48,689 bases of DNA. It comes from a virus. The stretch is from positions 1-48,689 of the IMG/VR virus record IMGVR_UViG_3300024231_000842. One strand, written 5' to 3'. The position numbers were made by a program, and so were the translations under genes. Below, one piece after another: positions 8,625 through 16,356 of this stretch (position 1 is the first letter of the stretch; every line of letters starts with the position of its first letter). The notes below the pieces were generated by a model that worked only from the letters and a program-made list of their open reading frames with translations, was not told where the DNA came from and ran no database searches.

Positions 8625-9459
8625 ACTTTTTACATATGCTGAACTTAAAAAACTACAGGATACTGGCCATTGGCCAGTAACATTGTCATCTGATCTAGTA
8701 TCTAAATTTTCAGATAGGTATCAGGTAGCTGATCAGTTATTTCAAAACTTGGATACAATTGAGTATCTTACACTAAATGAAATTGATCCAGATGATCCTG
8801 TATTAATTAATACTTGGCGTGACGAAGATATTCCAAACAAAAGTTTTTCATTAAAACATCAAGGACCATGTTTTGGTTATGATGTTGATACAATGCATGG
8901 ACCAATTAGTTGGTATGACGAAAAATCAGAAACTAGAGATTTTGTACAACGTAGAAAACTTTATGTATATGATTGGACAAAAGAGAAAACAGCAGGTAAG
9001 TTTCCTGAGCTTGACTACTTCACAAATATGCATGATACATTTAAGCCTGTACTACAGCATTATTTAAAAGAGTGCTATAGTGATCAGGAAGATTTGTGGG
9101 AGAAAGTTCTTTACAAATTAATGATTATCCAGTATACTGTACCGGTAGCCACTGATGAAACAAGAGTGTCTCATAGAAAACATAACACTGAACGTTTTGG
9201 TGACGATCATTGTGATGAAACATTAGGCGGATTACACCTAGGTGAAAACTTTACAGAATTCCATGCCAAAAATACAAACAACAATGAGTGGGAATTTATT
9301 GAAGGTTTAGACAAAAATAATATGATGTGGATGTTTGGTGAACATGCAGAACAAAGTGGGTGGAAGCCTACTTACCATGGCATGGCACACAATCCAGATC
9401 CAACACACAATCAGAGATATTCAATTATATTTGATTTACAAGCTAGATACAAGGAGTAA
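8608..9459 (+). CDS. 2OG-Fe(II) oxygenase-like protein
   Basis: A 283-residue protein (280 if ATG 8617 is used). The C-terminal half carries HCDETLGGLHLG (about residue 200), followed about 60 residues later by TYHGMAHNP and QRYSIIFDL. A first His-acid pair, a distal His and a following Arg-x-Ser match the iron and 2-oxoglutarate site of the double-stranded beta-helix oxygenases. The exact HxD spacing is not canonical, so the family call is tentative. T4-like marine phages often carry several such enzymes of unknown substrate; a second candidate lies at 45715-46587. Confidence 0.5.
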   Translation: MKTMSELFTYAELKKLQDTGHWPVTLSSDLVSKFSDRYQVADQLFQNLDTIEYLTLNEIDPDDPVLINTWRDEDIPNKSFSLKHQGPCFGYDVDTMHGPISWYDEKSETRDFVQRRKLYVYDWTKEKTAGKFPELDYFTNMHDTFKPVLQHYLKECYSDQEDLWEKVLYKLMIIQYTVPVATDETRVSHRKHNTERFGDDHCDETLGGLHLGENFTEFHAKNTNNNEWEFIEGLDKNNMMWMFGEHAEQSGWKPTYHGMAHNPDPTHNQRYSIIFDLQARYKE

Positions 9460-9465
9460 TATTTT

Positions 9466-10080
9466 ATGCTAGTCCCAATGGTAGTAGAACAAACAGGTCG
9501 CGGCGAACGTTCTTACGATATTTTCAGCCGCTTACTAAAAGATCGTATCGTTATGCTCAATACAGATGTTAATGATAATAGTGCAAACCTAGTAGTAGCA
9601 CAAATGCTATTTTTAGAATCACAAAACCCAGATGAAGATATTAATTTTTATATCAATTCTCCAGGCGGAAGCGTAACAGCAGGACTATCAATTTACGATA
9701 CTATGCAGTTTATTAATGCACCAGTATCAACTATTGTTATGGGACAAGCATGTAGTATGGGTTCATTCCTAGCACAAGCAGGTGAACCAGGCAAGCGATT
9801 TGTATTACCTAACTCACGCACAATGATCCACAGAGTAAGTAGTGGCACACCAGGTACAAGTGGAAGTGTACATGTACAAGAACTACAATTTGAAGATACT
9901 ATTCGTTCAATGGAAGAATCTAAAAAAATTAATGAACGCCTAACACAGTTGTATGTAGATCATAATACAGCAGGCAAAACATATGATACGTTCTTTGAAA
10001 CAATGAAGTTTGACACATTCCTTTCAGCACAAGAAGCAGTTGAATTTGGATTAGCTGACAAAGTAATCACAAAAAAATAA
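9466..10080 (+). CDS. clpP: ATP-dependent Clp protease proteolytic subunit ClpP
   Basis: The 204-residue protein aligns over its whole length with bacterial ClpP. The catalytic triad is intact: S97 in GQACSMGS, H122 in SRTMIHR and D183 in [10 protein letters not shown]. The SPGGSVTAG oxyanion region and the handle helix are present. The N-terminus begins LVPMVVEQT, which is the mature N-terminus of E. coli ClpP, so the phage gene lacks the propeptide and would need no self-processing. ClpP forms a double heptamer that degrades proteins fed to it by ClpX or ClpA, both of which are encoded in this window. A terminator hairpin follows directly. Confidence 0.96.
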   Translation: MLVPMVVEQTGRGERSYDIFSRLLKDRIVMLNTDVNDNSANLVVAQMLFLESQNPDEDINFYINSPGGSVTAGLSIYDTMQFINAPVSTIVMGQACSMGSFLAQAGEPGKRFVLPNSRTMIHRVSSGTPGTSGSVHVQELQFEDTIRSMEESKKINERLTQLYVDHNTAGKTYDTFFETMKFDTFLSAQEAVEFGLADKVITKK

Positions 10081-10109
10081 TAGATCAAGTAGGTTAAACT
10101 AAATGTAGT

Positions 10110-10130
10110 GCTGGGTATTAACTACCCAGC
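10110..10130 (+). terminator. Terminator hairpin after clpP
   Basis: An 8-bp perfect stem, GCTGGGTA with TACCCAGC, closing a five-base loop. It is followed by an AT-rich run (ATAATTCTT) with only a weak U-tract, so termination may be partial. Confidence 0.65.
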
Positions 10131-10149
10131 ATAATTCTTGTTGACAAGT

Positions 10150-10157
10150 TATAAATA
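10150..10157 (+). promoter_or_regulatory. T4-type late promoter, leaderless
   Basis: A perfect TATAAATA. In T4-type late promoters this box spans -13 to -6, which places +1 at 10163, the A of the next start codon. The TTGACA at 10141-10146 is too close to act as a -35 for this box. Confidence 0.65.
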
Positions 10158-10162
10158 TAACT

Positions 10163-10738
10163 ATGAAGATACTTGATATATTAGTAAAACCACAGACAGA
10201 TTTTAATGATCCGCACAAGTTCAAGGCAGTTTTCCTTGTGGGCGGCCCTTGTTCTGGAAAAGCATTTGTGGCTAATACTATGTTGAATGGGACTAGTCTT
10301 AGACCAGTTAACTGTGATGAAATTGACTCAAGCTTTGCATATAATCGAGTAGGACTACTTTTGCCTAGTAATGGAAGAGATGTAGAAAAAGTTCAAGCTC
10401 AATTAGACATGGTAGAGAAGCTAGGATATGATACTATTATGTTATTTGTTACAGCTAATCTTGAAGTTACTCACAAGCGAAATCAAGAAGGCAATAAAAG
10501 AACTCCTGCAGAATTAGTTACTGTAGAGTGGAACCAGGCACAAGACAATCTTATAAAATTTAAAGAAATATTTAATCAAGACAATTTTCATGTTATAGAC
10601 ACCAGTGAGAATACACAAGATGCTGGTAGAAAATATAAACTAGAAGCAGTTGCTAATTCAGTGTATGATTTTTTAAATACCCCACCATCAAGTAAACAAG
10701 CAAAGCATTGGTCACATAGCAATAATAGTATACGTTAA
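10163..10738 (+). CDS. P-loop kinase-like protein
   Basis: A 191-residue protein with a strand followed by FLVGGPCSGKAF (about residues 24-35), a Walker A loop of the kinase/zeta-toxin kind. MLFVTANLEV (about 93-102) and RNQEGNKRTP (about 106-115) resemble the strand and lid arginines of small-molecule kinases. It could phosphorylate a nucleotide or another small metabolite; the substrate cannot be read from sequence. The gene has no Shine-Dalgarno and sits directly behind a late promoter. Confidence 0.65.
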   Translation: MKILDILVKPQTDFNDPHKFKAVFLVGGPCSGKAFVANTMLNGTSLRPVNCDEIDSSFAYNRVGLLLPSNGRDVEKVQAQLDMVEKLGYDTIMLFVTANLEVTHKRNQEGNKRTPAELVTVEWNQAQDNLIKFKEIFNQDNFHVIDTSENTQDAGRKYKLEAVANSVYDFLNTPPSSKQAKHWSHSNNSIR

Positions 10739-10754
10739 GTAACAGTATTTGCAT

Positions 10755-10762
10755 AATAAATA
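10755..10762 (+). promoter_or_regulatory. T4-type late promoter
   Basis: AATAAATA followed by TACAG, 41 bases before the nuclease start. The expected transcription start is near 10768, leaving a short leader that carries TAAGGA. Confidence 0.45.
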
Positions 10763-10802
10763 TACAGCAGGGTTATTAATCTGTAAACTAAGGATAAAAT
10801 AA

Positions 10803-11159
10803 ATGTATACATATAAAGCAACCCTAGTAAGAATTATAGATGGCGACACACTTGATGTTTCTATCGACTTAGGATTCGACATATCTATATCACAGCGAGT
10901 TAAGCTATATGGCATAGCTACTCCTGATAGCAAGTCATCTGATCTAGAGACAAAAGAACGTGGATTAGAAGCAAAGGCGAGATTAATGGAATTACTTAAC
11001 AAAACTTTTGTAATTAAAAGTGTACTCAATAAACGAGGTAAATATGGACGTATAATGGGTATAATACTTGTAACTGACAAATTTGGCGACCAAGTTAATT
11101 TAAATGATTTAATGGTAGCAGAAGGATATGCAGTGGAGTATTTTAACGGAGCAAAATAA
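10803..11159 (+). CDS. Staphylococcal-nuclease-type nuclease
   Basis: A 118-residue single SNase (thermonuclease) domain. Its signatures are VRIIDGDTLDV (residues 8-18), QRVKLYGIATPD with the first catalytic Arg, KERGLEAK supplying the catalytic Glu region, and KYGRIMGII with the second Arg. These enzymes are Ca2+-dependent nucleases acting on DNA or RNA. It lacks a signal peptide, so it would act in the cytoplasm, plausibly on host nucleic acid. Late-type promoter upstream. Confidence 0.85.
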   Translation: MYTYKATLVRIIDGDTLDVSIDLGFDISISQRVKLYGIATPDSKSSDLETKERGLEAKARLMELLNKTFVIKSVLNKRGKYGRIMGIILVTDKFGDQVNLNDLMVAEGYAVEYFNGAK

Positions 11160-11160
11160 A

Positions 11161-12573
11161 ATGAGATTATTTGGATATTGGACAGTATTTGTAGCATTAT
11201 GTATTAGTGTAGTTGCCGCATATTATAGTATAGTAGGATTAGTTGCAATTTTTGCCAGCGCAGTAGTACCAGTTATTATCATGGGAGCAGCTCTAGAAGT
11301 TGGTAAATTAACTACAGCGGTATGGCTTCATTTAAATTGGACTAGAGCAGGATTTTTAATTAAATCATATTTGGTATTCGCTACAATGCTACTAATGTTC
11401 ATCACAAGTATGGGTATTTTTGGCTTCTTAAGTAAAGCGCATATTGAGCAAACAGCAGTTGCTACTGAAGGTGTTGCACAGTTAGAACGTCTGCAAACAG
11501 AAATCTCTCGCAACGAGGATATTATATCACGTGCAGAAATTACAATACAAAATTTAAACAATGCAAGCACAGTAGTAGATGACACTCTACAGACTAAAAT
11601 TGAAGCAGAACAGCAACGTATTACATCAGCTAATAATCGTATTGAACTAACTGTAACTGATTTAAAAGAATCACTATTAGCAAGTATTGTTCCTTGGCAA
11701 CAAGAGTTTGATATATCATCAAGTGACTTAGTTAAACTAAGTGAACTTACAGCAATTGATACACGTGATAGAGACAAAGTTAGGACATTACAAGCTTTTG
11801 TAAAAGCTAAACCAGATGGGGCTTGGGGAAGCAAAACAGCACAAGCAGTAGAGGATTATAAAGTAAACTTAGAGAATAAGAAGCAAGTAGCATTAAGTCA
11901 AATACAACAGCTACGTGATAAAGCCTCTACAGAAATTGCTCGTGTTCGTGCAATCGCAGAAAGAGAGATTGCAGATTCTAATCAACTAGTTACTCGCCTA
12001 CGTAGTCAGCTTGGCAGAGGAAATGCAGACACAGTTGAAGCTGATGTTGACGAACAGAGTATTAAAATTAAAAAAGCTAACAATACTATAGGTACTTTAA
12101 TGGAAAAGAAGTATGAGATTGAATCACAAGCACGTGTACTAGAAGCAGAAGTAGGACCAGTTAAGTATATTGCTGAAATGGTTTATGGTACTGATGCAGG
12201 AACATCATCACTCGAGCAAGCAGTTAGGGCAGTTATACTGATACTTGTATTTGTTTTTGATCCACTTGCAGTTGCATTAGTTATATCAGGTATTAGTTTA
12301 GTTGAGCAAAACCAAAAGACTCGCAAACGTAAACAGGAACCAGTTATAGAACACAAGCCAGTTGTAAAAGTTTCTGAACCAGAGCCAGAAAAAGTACAAC
12401 CAAAAAAAAAGGTAAATAGTATTAAGAAGAAAATTGTTAAAGAAAAACAGCCAGTAATAGTTGACGTAGTACAAGAAAACCTGTATACTGATAAGATAGT
12501 TTACAAAGGTGTAACATATGAACCTGGTAATCCTGAATACGCTACAATAAAAGACTTAATAGATAATAACTAA
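11161..12573 (+). CDS. Membrane coiled-coil protein with peptidoglycan-binding-like motif
   Basis: ATG 11161, one base after the previous stop, gives 470 residues; a longer frame starting at 11128 would overlap the nuclease gene and lacks support. Three N-terminal transmembrane helices (about 5-30, 33-50, 60-85) precede a long coiled coil. Residues around 215-235 (RTLQAFVKAKPDGAWGSKT) match the PDGxWGxKT core of peptidoglycan-binding repeats. A further hydrophobic helix lies near residue 365, followed by a Lys/Pro/Glu-rich tail. It may anchor a membrane complex that touches the cell wall, for example in lysis control; this is inference. Confidence 0.7.
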   Translation: MRLFGYWTVFVALCISVVAAYYSIVGLVAIFASAVVPVIIMGAALEVGKLTTAVWLHLNWTRAGFLIKSYLVFATMLLMFITSMGIFGFLSKAHIEQTAVATEGVAQLERLQTEISRNEDIISRAEITIQNLNNASTVVDDTLQTKIEAEQQRITSANNRIELTVTDLKESLLASIVPWQQEFDISSSDLVKLSELTAIDTRDRDKVRTLQAFVKAKPDGAWGSKTAQAVEDYKVNLENKKQVALSQIQQLRDKASTEIARVRAIAEREIADSNQLVTRLRSQLGRGNADTVEADVDEQSIKIKKANNTIGTLMEKKYEIESQARVLEAEVGPVKYIAEMVYGTDAGTSSLEQAVRAVILILVFVFDPLAVALVISGISLVEQNQKTRKRKQEPVIEHKPVVKVSEPEPEKVQPKKKVNSIKKKIVKEKQPVIVDVVQENLYTDKIVYKGVTYEPGNPEYATIKDLIDNN

Positions 12574-12588
12574 TAGAAATAGAACTAC

Positions 12589-13041
12589 ATGAAACCAGAT
12601 AATAGCAGTTACACAGTAACATCACCAGACCTCTTTCTTTCTGACAATGGTGTTAGCGTAGTAATATCAAGTACTGATGCAAAGTTAACTTCTGGCATTA
12701 AGTTACTTGTAGAAAAATATATCATGAACAGTATTGTGTTTTATGTACAAGGCAGTAAAACCACATCAGTATCATTGCCATGGCTGTGGCATGTTAGTAG
12801 ATCATGTGAGTTTATGATACTGGATATAGACACATGTGCATATGAAGATATCATGGCAGCATTATTAAAAACTGTTGATGAAGGACATCAGGTAATTTTC
12901 TACAGCCCAAAGAAAAAGAGACGTGAAGCGATCAAATTAATAAACGCATCAAGTAAATATGTTATGCTGTCTGATATAAACGAATTAGATGCATACCTTA
13001 AAATACAAACAGCACCTGGATTTGGATATCTAGATGACTAG
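12589..13041 (+). CDS. Hypothetical protein upstream of clpX
   Basis: A 150-residue alpha/beta protein with no motif I recognise. Alternating strands (SVVISS, IVFYVQGS, VIFYSPKKK) suggest a Rossmann-like or receiver-like core. It overlaps clpX by 8 bases and is probably co-translated with it, so a role as partner or modulator of ClpX is possible but unproven. Confidence 0.6.
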   Translation: MKPDNSSYTVTSPDLFLSDNGVSVVISSTDAKLTSGIKLLVEKYIMNSIVFYVQGSKTTSVSLPWLWHVSRSCEFMILDIDTCAYEDIMAALLKTVDEGHQVIFYSPKKKRREAIKLINASSKYVMLSDINELDAYLKIQTAPGFGYLDD

Positions 13042-14239
13042 CTCGCCATCTTGTAACTTTTGTGGAAAAGATAAGCATCAAGTTAAGAAACTTTTAGCTG
13101 GTAACGAGTCAACACATATATGTAATCTATGTGTTGATTTATGTTGGCATATACTTAATGATGACACCACAGAAGAAGGTAAAGAAATTAGCAAAGCCCG
13201 TAAGGCTACTAAGCGTATCCCTCCTAAAGAGCTTCATAGTTATTTAAACAAGCATGTAATTGGACAGGACAATGCAAAGAAATCCATAAGTGTAGCAGTT
13301 TATAATCATTATAAAAGAATAACAAGCAAAGCAAAAGTTAACATTGGCAAGAGTAATATATTAATTACAGGCCCAACAGGATGTGGCAAAACTCTAATTG
13401 CACAAACATTAGCACAACAATTAAAAGTACCTATGGTTATTACAGATGCGACAGTAATAACAGAAAGCGGTTATGCAGGAGACGATGCTGAAGTATTAAT
13501 ACACAAGTTAGTACAAGATGCTAATTATGATCTTGACAAAGCTTCAATAGGTATTATATATGTAGATGAGATAGATAAAAAAGCCAAGCGTAATGACATG
13601 GTAAGTTTAAGTCGTGACGTGAGTGGAGAAGGAGTACAACAAAGTTTACTAAAGTTAATGGAAGGTACTATTGTAAGTATACCAAACCAACCAAATCACA
13701 ATCCTGAGCGTATTGATATAGATACCAAGGATATATTGTTTATAGTGTCAGGCGCATTTGTAGGACTAGATGAGACAGTGCTACAGCGTATAGGTAAAAA
13801 TAAAATAGGCTTTCAAGATGGCGAAGCCACATTAGTTACTAATTGGGAAGAACACCTACAAACAACTGACTTTGTTAAGTATGGTTTAATACCTGAGTTC
13901 GTAGGACGTCTTCCAAGTATAAATACATTACATGAGTTATCCAAAGATGACTTGATAAGAATTTTAACAGAACCAGAAAATAATATCGTATCCCAATATA
14001 AGGAGCTATTTAAAATGGACAATGTTGAGATTGAATTTAGTAAAAAAGCATTGGATGCAGTTGCTACTATAGCAATTGAACAGAAGCTAGGTGCCAGAGG
14101 ATTAAGAAAAATACTCGATCGTGCATTAATAGATATTCAATACGAACTACCAGATTTGTCAGAACGTGGCGTTACAAAGATCGTTATTACTGACCAAACT
14201 ATTAAAGATGATATGCCGCCCTTATTGGTTAAGGGTTAA
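13034..14239 (+). CDS. clpX: ATP-dependent unfoldase ClpX
   Basis: A 401-residue protein with the complete ClpX layout. The N-terminal zinc finger uses C7, C10, C30 and C33. The AAA+ domain has Walker A GPTGCGKT (113-120), Walker B IIYVDE (174-179), the pore-2 region LSRDVSGEGVQQ, arginine finger in EFVGRLP and sensor-2 GARGLRK (353-359). The ClpP-docking tripeptide IGF is at 258-260, so it can be expected to dock on ClpP. Two substrate-handling loops differ from the bacterial norm: pore loop 1 is GYAG (146-149) not GYVG, and the RKH loop is replaced by a Pro/Asn-rich segment around 217-226. It overlaps the gene before it by 8 bases and precedes bS21 and clpS. Confidence 0.95.
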   Translation: MTSSPSCNFCGKDKHQVKKLLAGNESTHICNLCVDLCWHILNDDTTEEGKEISKARKATKRIPPKELHSYLNKHVIGQDNAKKSISVAVYNHYKRITSKAKVNIGKSNILITGPTGCGKTLIAQTLAQQLKVPMVITDATVITESGYAGDDAEVLIHKLVQDANYDLDKASIGIIYVDEIDKKAKRNDMVSLSRDVSGEGVQQSLLKLMEGTIVSIPNQPNHNPERIDIDTKDILFIVSGAFVGLDETVLQRIGKNKIGFQDGEATLVTNWEEHLQTTDFVKYGLIPEFVGRLPSINTLHELSKDDLIRILTEPENNIVSQYKELFKMDNVEIEFSKKALDAVATIAIEQKLGARGLRKILDRALIDIQYELPDLSERGVTKIVITDQTIKDDMPPLLVKG

Positions 14240-14275
14240 TTGAATCTTGCTATATACATATAAGAAAGTGAAATA

Positions 14276-14506
14276 ATGGCAAACAGTAAACATTCTCGAA
14301 GTGATGGCGGATTAAGCGTTAAAGTACAAAACAATAACGTTGACCAGGCAATGAGAAAATTAAAAAAGAAAATGATGAATGATGGAATCCTACAAGAGCT
14401 AAGAGATCGTCAACATTTTGTAAGTAATACAGCAAAACGTTTAGCGTCTGAAGCAGCAGCAACAGCACGTCACCGAAGACGTATTGCAAAAGAAAACAAT
14501 CGATAA
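14276..14506 (+). CDS. rpsU: Ribosomal protein bS21 homologue
   Basis: A 76-residue, strongly basic protein. From about residue 13, LSVKVQNNNVDQAMRKLKKK followed by NDGILQELRDRQHF follows the bS21 pattern (KVRENE..ALRRFKR..EGIL.E.RRR..F), and the Arg-rich C-terminal helix is also typical. bS21 sits next to the anti-Shine-Dalgarno of 16S rRNA and affects initiation. Phage-encoded bS21 is known from marine viruses. I infer that it replaces the host copy to bias ribosomes toward phage messages. It lies between clpX and clpS. The N-terminal extension of about 12 residues is unusual. Confidence 0.85.
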   Translation: MANSKHSRSDGGLSVKVQNNNVDQAMRKLKKKMMNDGILQELRDRQHFVSNTAKRLASEAAATARHRRRIAKENNR

Positions 14507-14528
14507 TAATTTAGTTTAAGGACTAGCA

Positions 14529-14831
14529 ATGGCACAAGAAAATAAAGAAGCAGTAAGCGAAGCAGTACGTTTAAAAACACCACCAAAATATCATGTTATC
14601 ATGTTAAATGACGATGCAACTCCTATGGAGTTTGTTATCCAAATACTAGTGACAACCTTCAATAAAGTACATGACGATGCAACTTCTATTACTATGGATA
14701 TACATGAAAATGGTCGTGGTATTGCAGGTACTTATAGTTACGAAGTAGCAGAACAAAAATGTATCGAAACAATTACAGAGGCTAGACAAGCAGGCTTTCC
14801 TTTAGACGTAGTTGTTGAAGAAGTAGAATAA
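14529..14831 (+). CDS. clpS: ClpS, N-degron adaptor of ClpAP
   Basis: A 100-residue protein matching ClpS along its length. A flexible N-terminal tail (1-18) is followed by YHVIMLNDDATPMEFV (21-36), where N27, D28 and T31 are the expected contacts to the substrate alpha-amino group, and by H59 in IHENGRG. The EVAEQKCIE helix and the closing beta strand follow. ClpS delivers proteins with bulky hydrophobic N-termini to ClpA and blocks other ClpA substrates. The presence of ClpA at 33488-35791 and ClpP makes the set functionally coherent. TAAGGA precedes the ATG. Confidence 0.93.
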   Translation: MAQENKEAVSEAVRLKTPPKYHVIMLNDDATPMEFVIQILVTTFNKVHDDATSITMDIHENGRGIAGTYSYEVAEQKCIETITEARQAGFPLDVVVEEVE

Positions 14832-14839
14832 ATTAATAT

Positions 14840-15409
14840 ATGAAAATATCAATCACGCAACGTGTGATTGACTTTCGCAACGGACCTTATGATAGTCTGG
14901 ATCATGGATTTTATGACATGTTCAGTAATCATGAACTTTTCCCTATACCAAATAATCTAGAACACTTTGATACTAGTAAAATAGTTAATAGTGATTTAGT
15001 GGTCTTTAGTGGCGGCAATAGTTTAATAGAAGGAAACTGGCAGTACAATGCTCAGCGATTACGAATAGAACAACATACGTTGGATTTAGCAAGGCTATAC
15101 AATATACCAATATTAGGAATTAGCAAAGGATGTCAGTTTTTGACAGTAAGCCTTGGCGGCTCAATAAAAGAAACAGATAGACATTCTGCTAATCATAATG
15201 TATACTATAATGGTGATACCATAGAAGTATGCAGTAGACATACTGAACTACTTAATAGTATTCCACTTGGTGCAACATCACTTGCTAAAGATGATCAAGG
15301 ATATTGTGAAAGCTGGAAGCTTGATAATATTATTACAGTATTATGGCATCCAGAAAGAATGAAAACAAATTGGCTTCCTTGCGAAGCATACGGAGTATTG
15401 GGATTATAA
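14840..15409 (+). CDS. Class I glutamine-amidotransferase-like protein
   Basis: A 189-residue GATase1/peptidase C26-type domain: VVFSGGNSL (54-62) is the oxyanion strand, GISKGCQFL (93-101) the nucleophile elbow and LWHPER (168-173) the His170/Glu172 pair. The elbow is odd. Aligned to the usual G-I-C-x-G-x-Q, the nucleophile position is Ser95, and a Cys appears three residues later (C98). It may therefore be inactive, use Ser, or use a shifted Cys. It abuts the cytidylyltransferase gene with no gap, suggesting a shared pathway that makes a modified nucleotide-linked compound. Confidence 0.75.
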   Translation: MKISITQRVIDFRNGPYDSLDHGFYDMFSNHELFPIPNNLEHFDTSKIVNSDLVVFSGGNSLIEGNWQYNAQRLRIEQHTLDLARLYNIPILGISKGCQFLTVSLGGSIKETDRHSANHNVYYNGDTIEVCSRHTELLNSIPLGATSLAKDDQGYCESWKLDNIITVLWHPERMKTNWLPCEAYGVLGL

Positions 15410-15820
15410 ATGAAGGTAGGATTCACATGTAGCACATTTGATCTTTGTCACGCAGGACATGTGCAAATGTTACGTGAAGCAAAAGAACATTGTGATTATT
15501 TAATCTGCGGCTTGCAAATGGATCCTAGTGTTGATCGTGCAGAGAAGAATGCTCCTATACAAACTGTAGTAGAGCGTTACACTCAACTCAAAGCAGTAAA
15601 ATACGTAGATGAGATAATACCATATGGTACTGAAAAAGACTTAGATGATATCTTGACAATGTATAATATTGATGTTAGAATATTAGGTGAAGAATACAGA
15701 GACAAAGATTTTACTGGTAAAGACATATGTCGTAAGCGTGATATAGAACTTTACTTTAATAAAAGAGACCATAGATTTTCGTCTAGCGATTTGAGAAGTA
15801 GAATAGGAAATAAAAAATGA
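15410..15820 (+). CDS. Glycerol-3-phosphate-type cytidylyltransferase
   Basis: A 136-residue single-domain nucleotidyltransferase of the HxGH superfamily. HAGH at 14-17 in FDLCHAGHVQML binds the nucleotide triphosphate. The C-terminal RFSSSDLRSRI (about 121-131) matches the RTxGISTT/ISSSxLR signature. The length equals that of TagD-like enzymes, which make CDP-glycerol from CTP and glycerol-3-phosphate; related enzymes use other small phosphates. Paired with the amidotransferase-like gene it may build a CDP-linked surface or DNA modification precursor. Confidence 0.82.
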   Translation: MKVGFTCSTFDLCHAGHVQMLREAKEHCDYLICGLQMDPSVDRAEKNAPIQTVVERYTQLKAVKYVDEIIPYGTEKDLDDILTMYNIDVRILGEEYRDKDFTGKDICRKRDIELYFNKRDHRFSSSDLRSRIGNKK

Positions 15821-16356
15821 CGACACATGCAATGATTGACTTAGAAACATTAGGGTTTACTCCTGACACAACAGTATTAACTATTGGCGGTGTGAAGTTC
15901 GATCCTAATTCAATCTCTGAATGTACTCAAGAGTTCTATTATAGGTTTGAAGTAGATGAACAGCTTGAAAGTGGTCGTACAACAGACGATAGTACATTAC
16001 AATGGTGGGGCAGACAAAATAAGTCTGTAATGGAAGAAGCAATGGGACCTGATAATCGTACACCTGTTATCGAAGTACTAAAAGCATTAAACAAATGGTG
16101 CGTGGGAGTTGACTCATTATGGGCGCAAGGACCAACATTTGATATGGTAATATTAGAAAATATGTATCGCCAAAACAATCATCATATTCCATGGAAGTTT
16201 TGGAATATCAGAGATAGTAGAACATTATTTGGTATCATGCCAGTAGATCCACGTAAAGCAATGAACTTTGATGCACACAATGCATTAGAAGATTGCAAAG
16301 CTCAAGCATTATGTGTACAACAAACATTACAGCAATTAGGATTAAAAGTAAAATGA
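15817..16356 (+). CDS. DEDDh-type 3'-5' exonuclease
   Basis: A 179-residue RNase-H-fold exonuclease. MIDLETLG (6-13) provides the first Asp and Glu, [10 protein letters not shown] the second Asp, and [12 protein letters not shown] the DEDDh His and final Asp. The layout resembles T4 DexA and the Rv2179c-like 3'-5' exoribonucleases. It could degrade host DNA or RNA or trim nucleic acid ends. It overlaps the genes on both sides by four bases (ATGA type). Confidence 0.85.
   Translation: MTTHAMIDLETLGFTPDTTVLTIGGVKFDPNSISECTQEFYYRFEVDEQLESGRTTDDSTLQWWGRQNKSVMEEAMGPDNRTPVIEVLKALNKWCVGVDSLWAQGPTFDMVILENMYRQNNHHIPWKFWNIRDSRTLFGIMPVDPRKAMNFDAHNALEDCKAQALCVQQTLQQLGLKVK

Noticed and set aside
9466-10080. 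Loss of the catalytic Asp in ClpP
   Set aside because: First alignment suggested Thr at that place, but careful counting shows the Asp is D183 in FDTFLSA, so the triad is complete.
10141-10146. TTGACA as a sigma70 -35 element for the gene at 10163
   Set aside because: A 17-base spacing puts the -10 box inside the coding region with no match; the late box TATAAATA explains the start better.
10712-11197. Long minus-strand open frame opposite the SNase gene
   Set aside because: It lies wholly across the + strand nuclease, which has clear family motifs, and has no start context or homology; AT-rich shadow frame.
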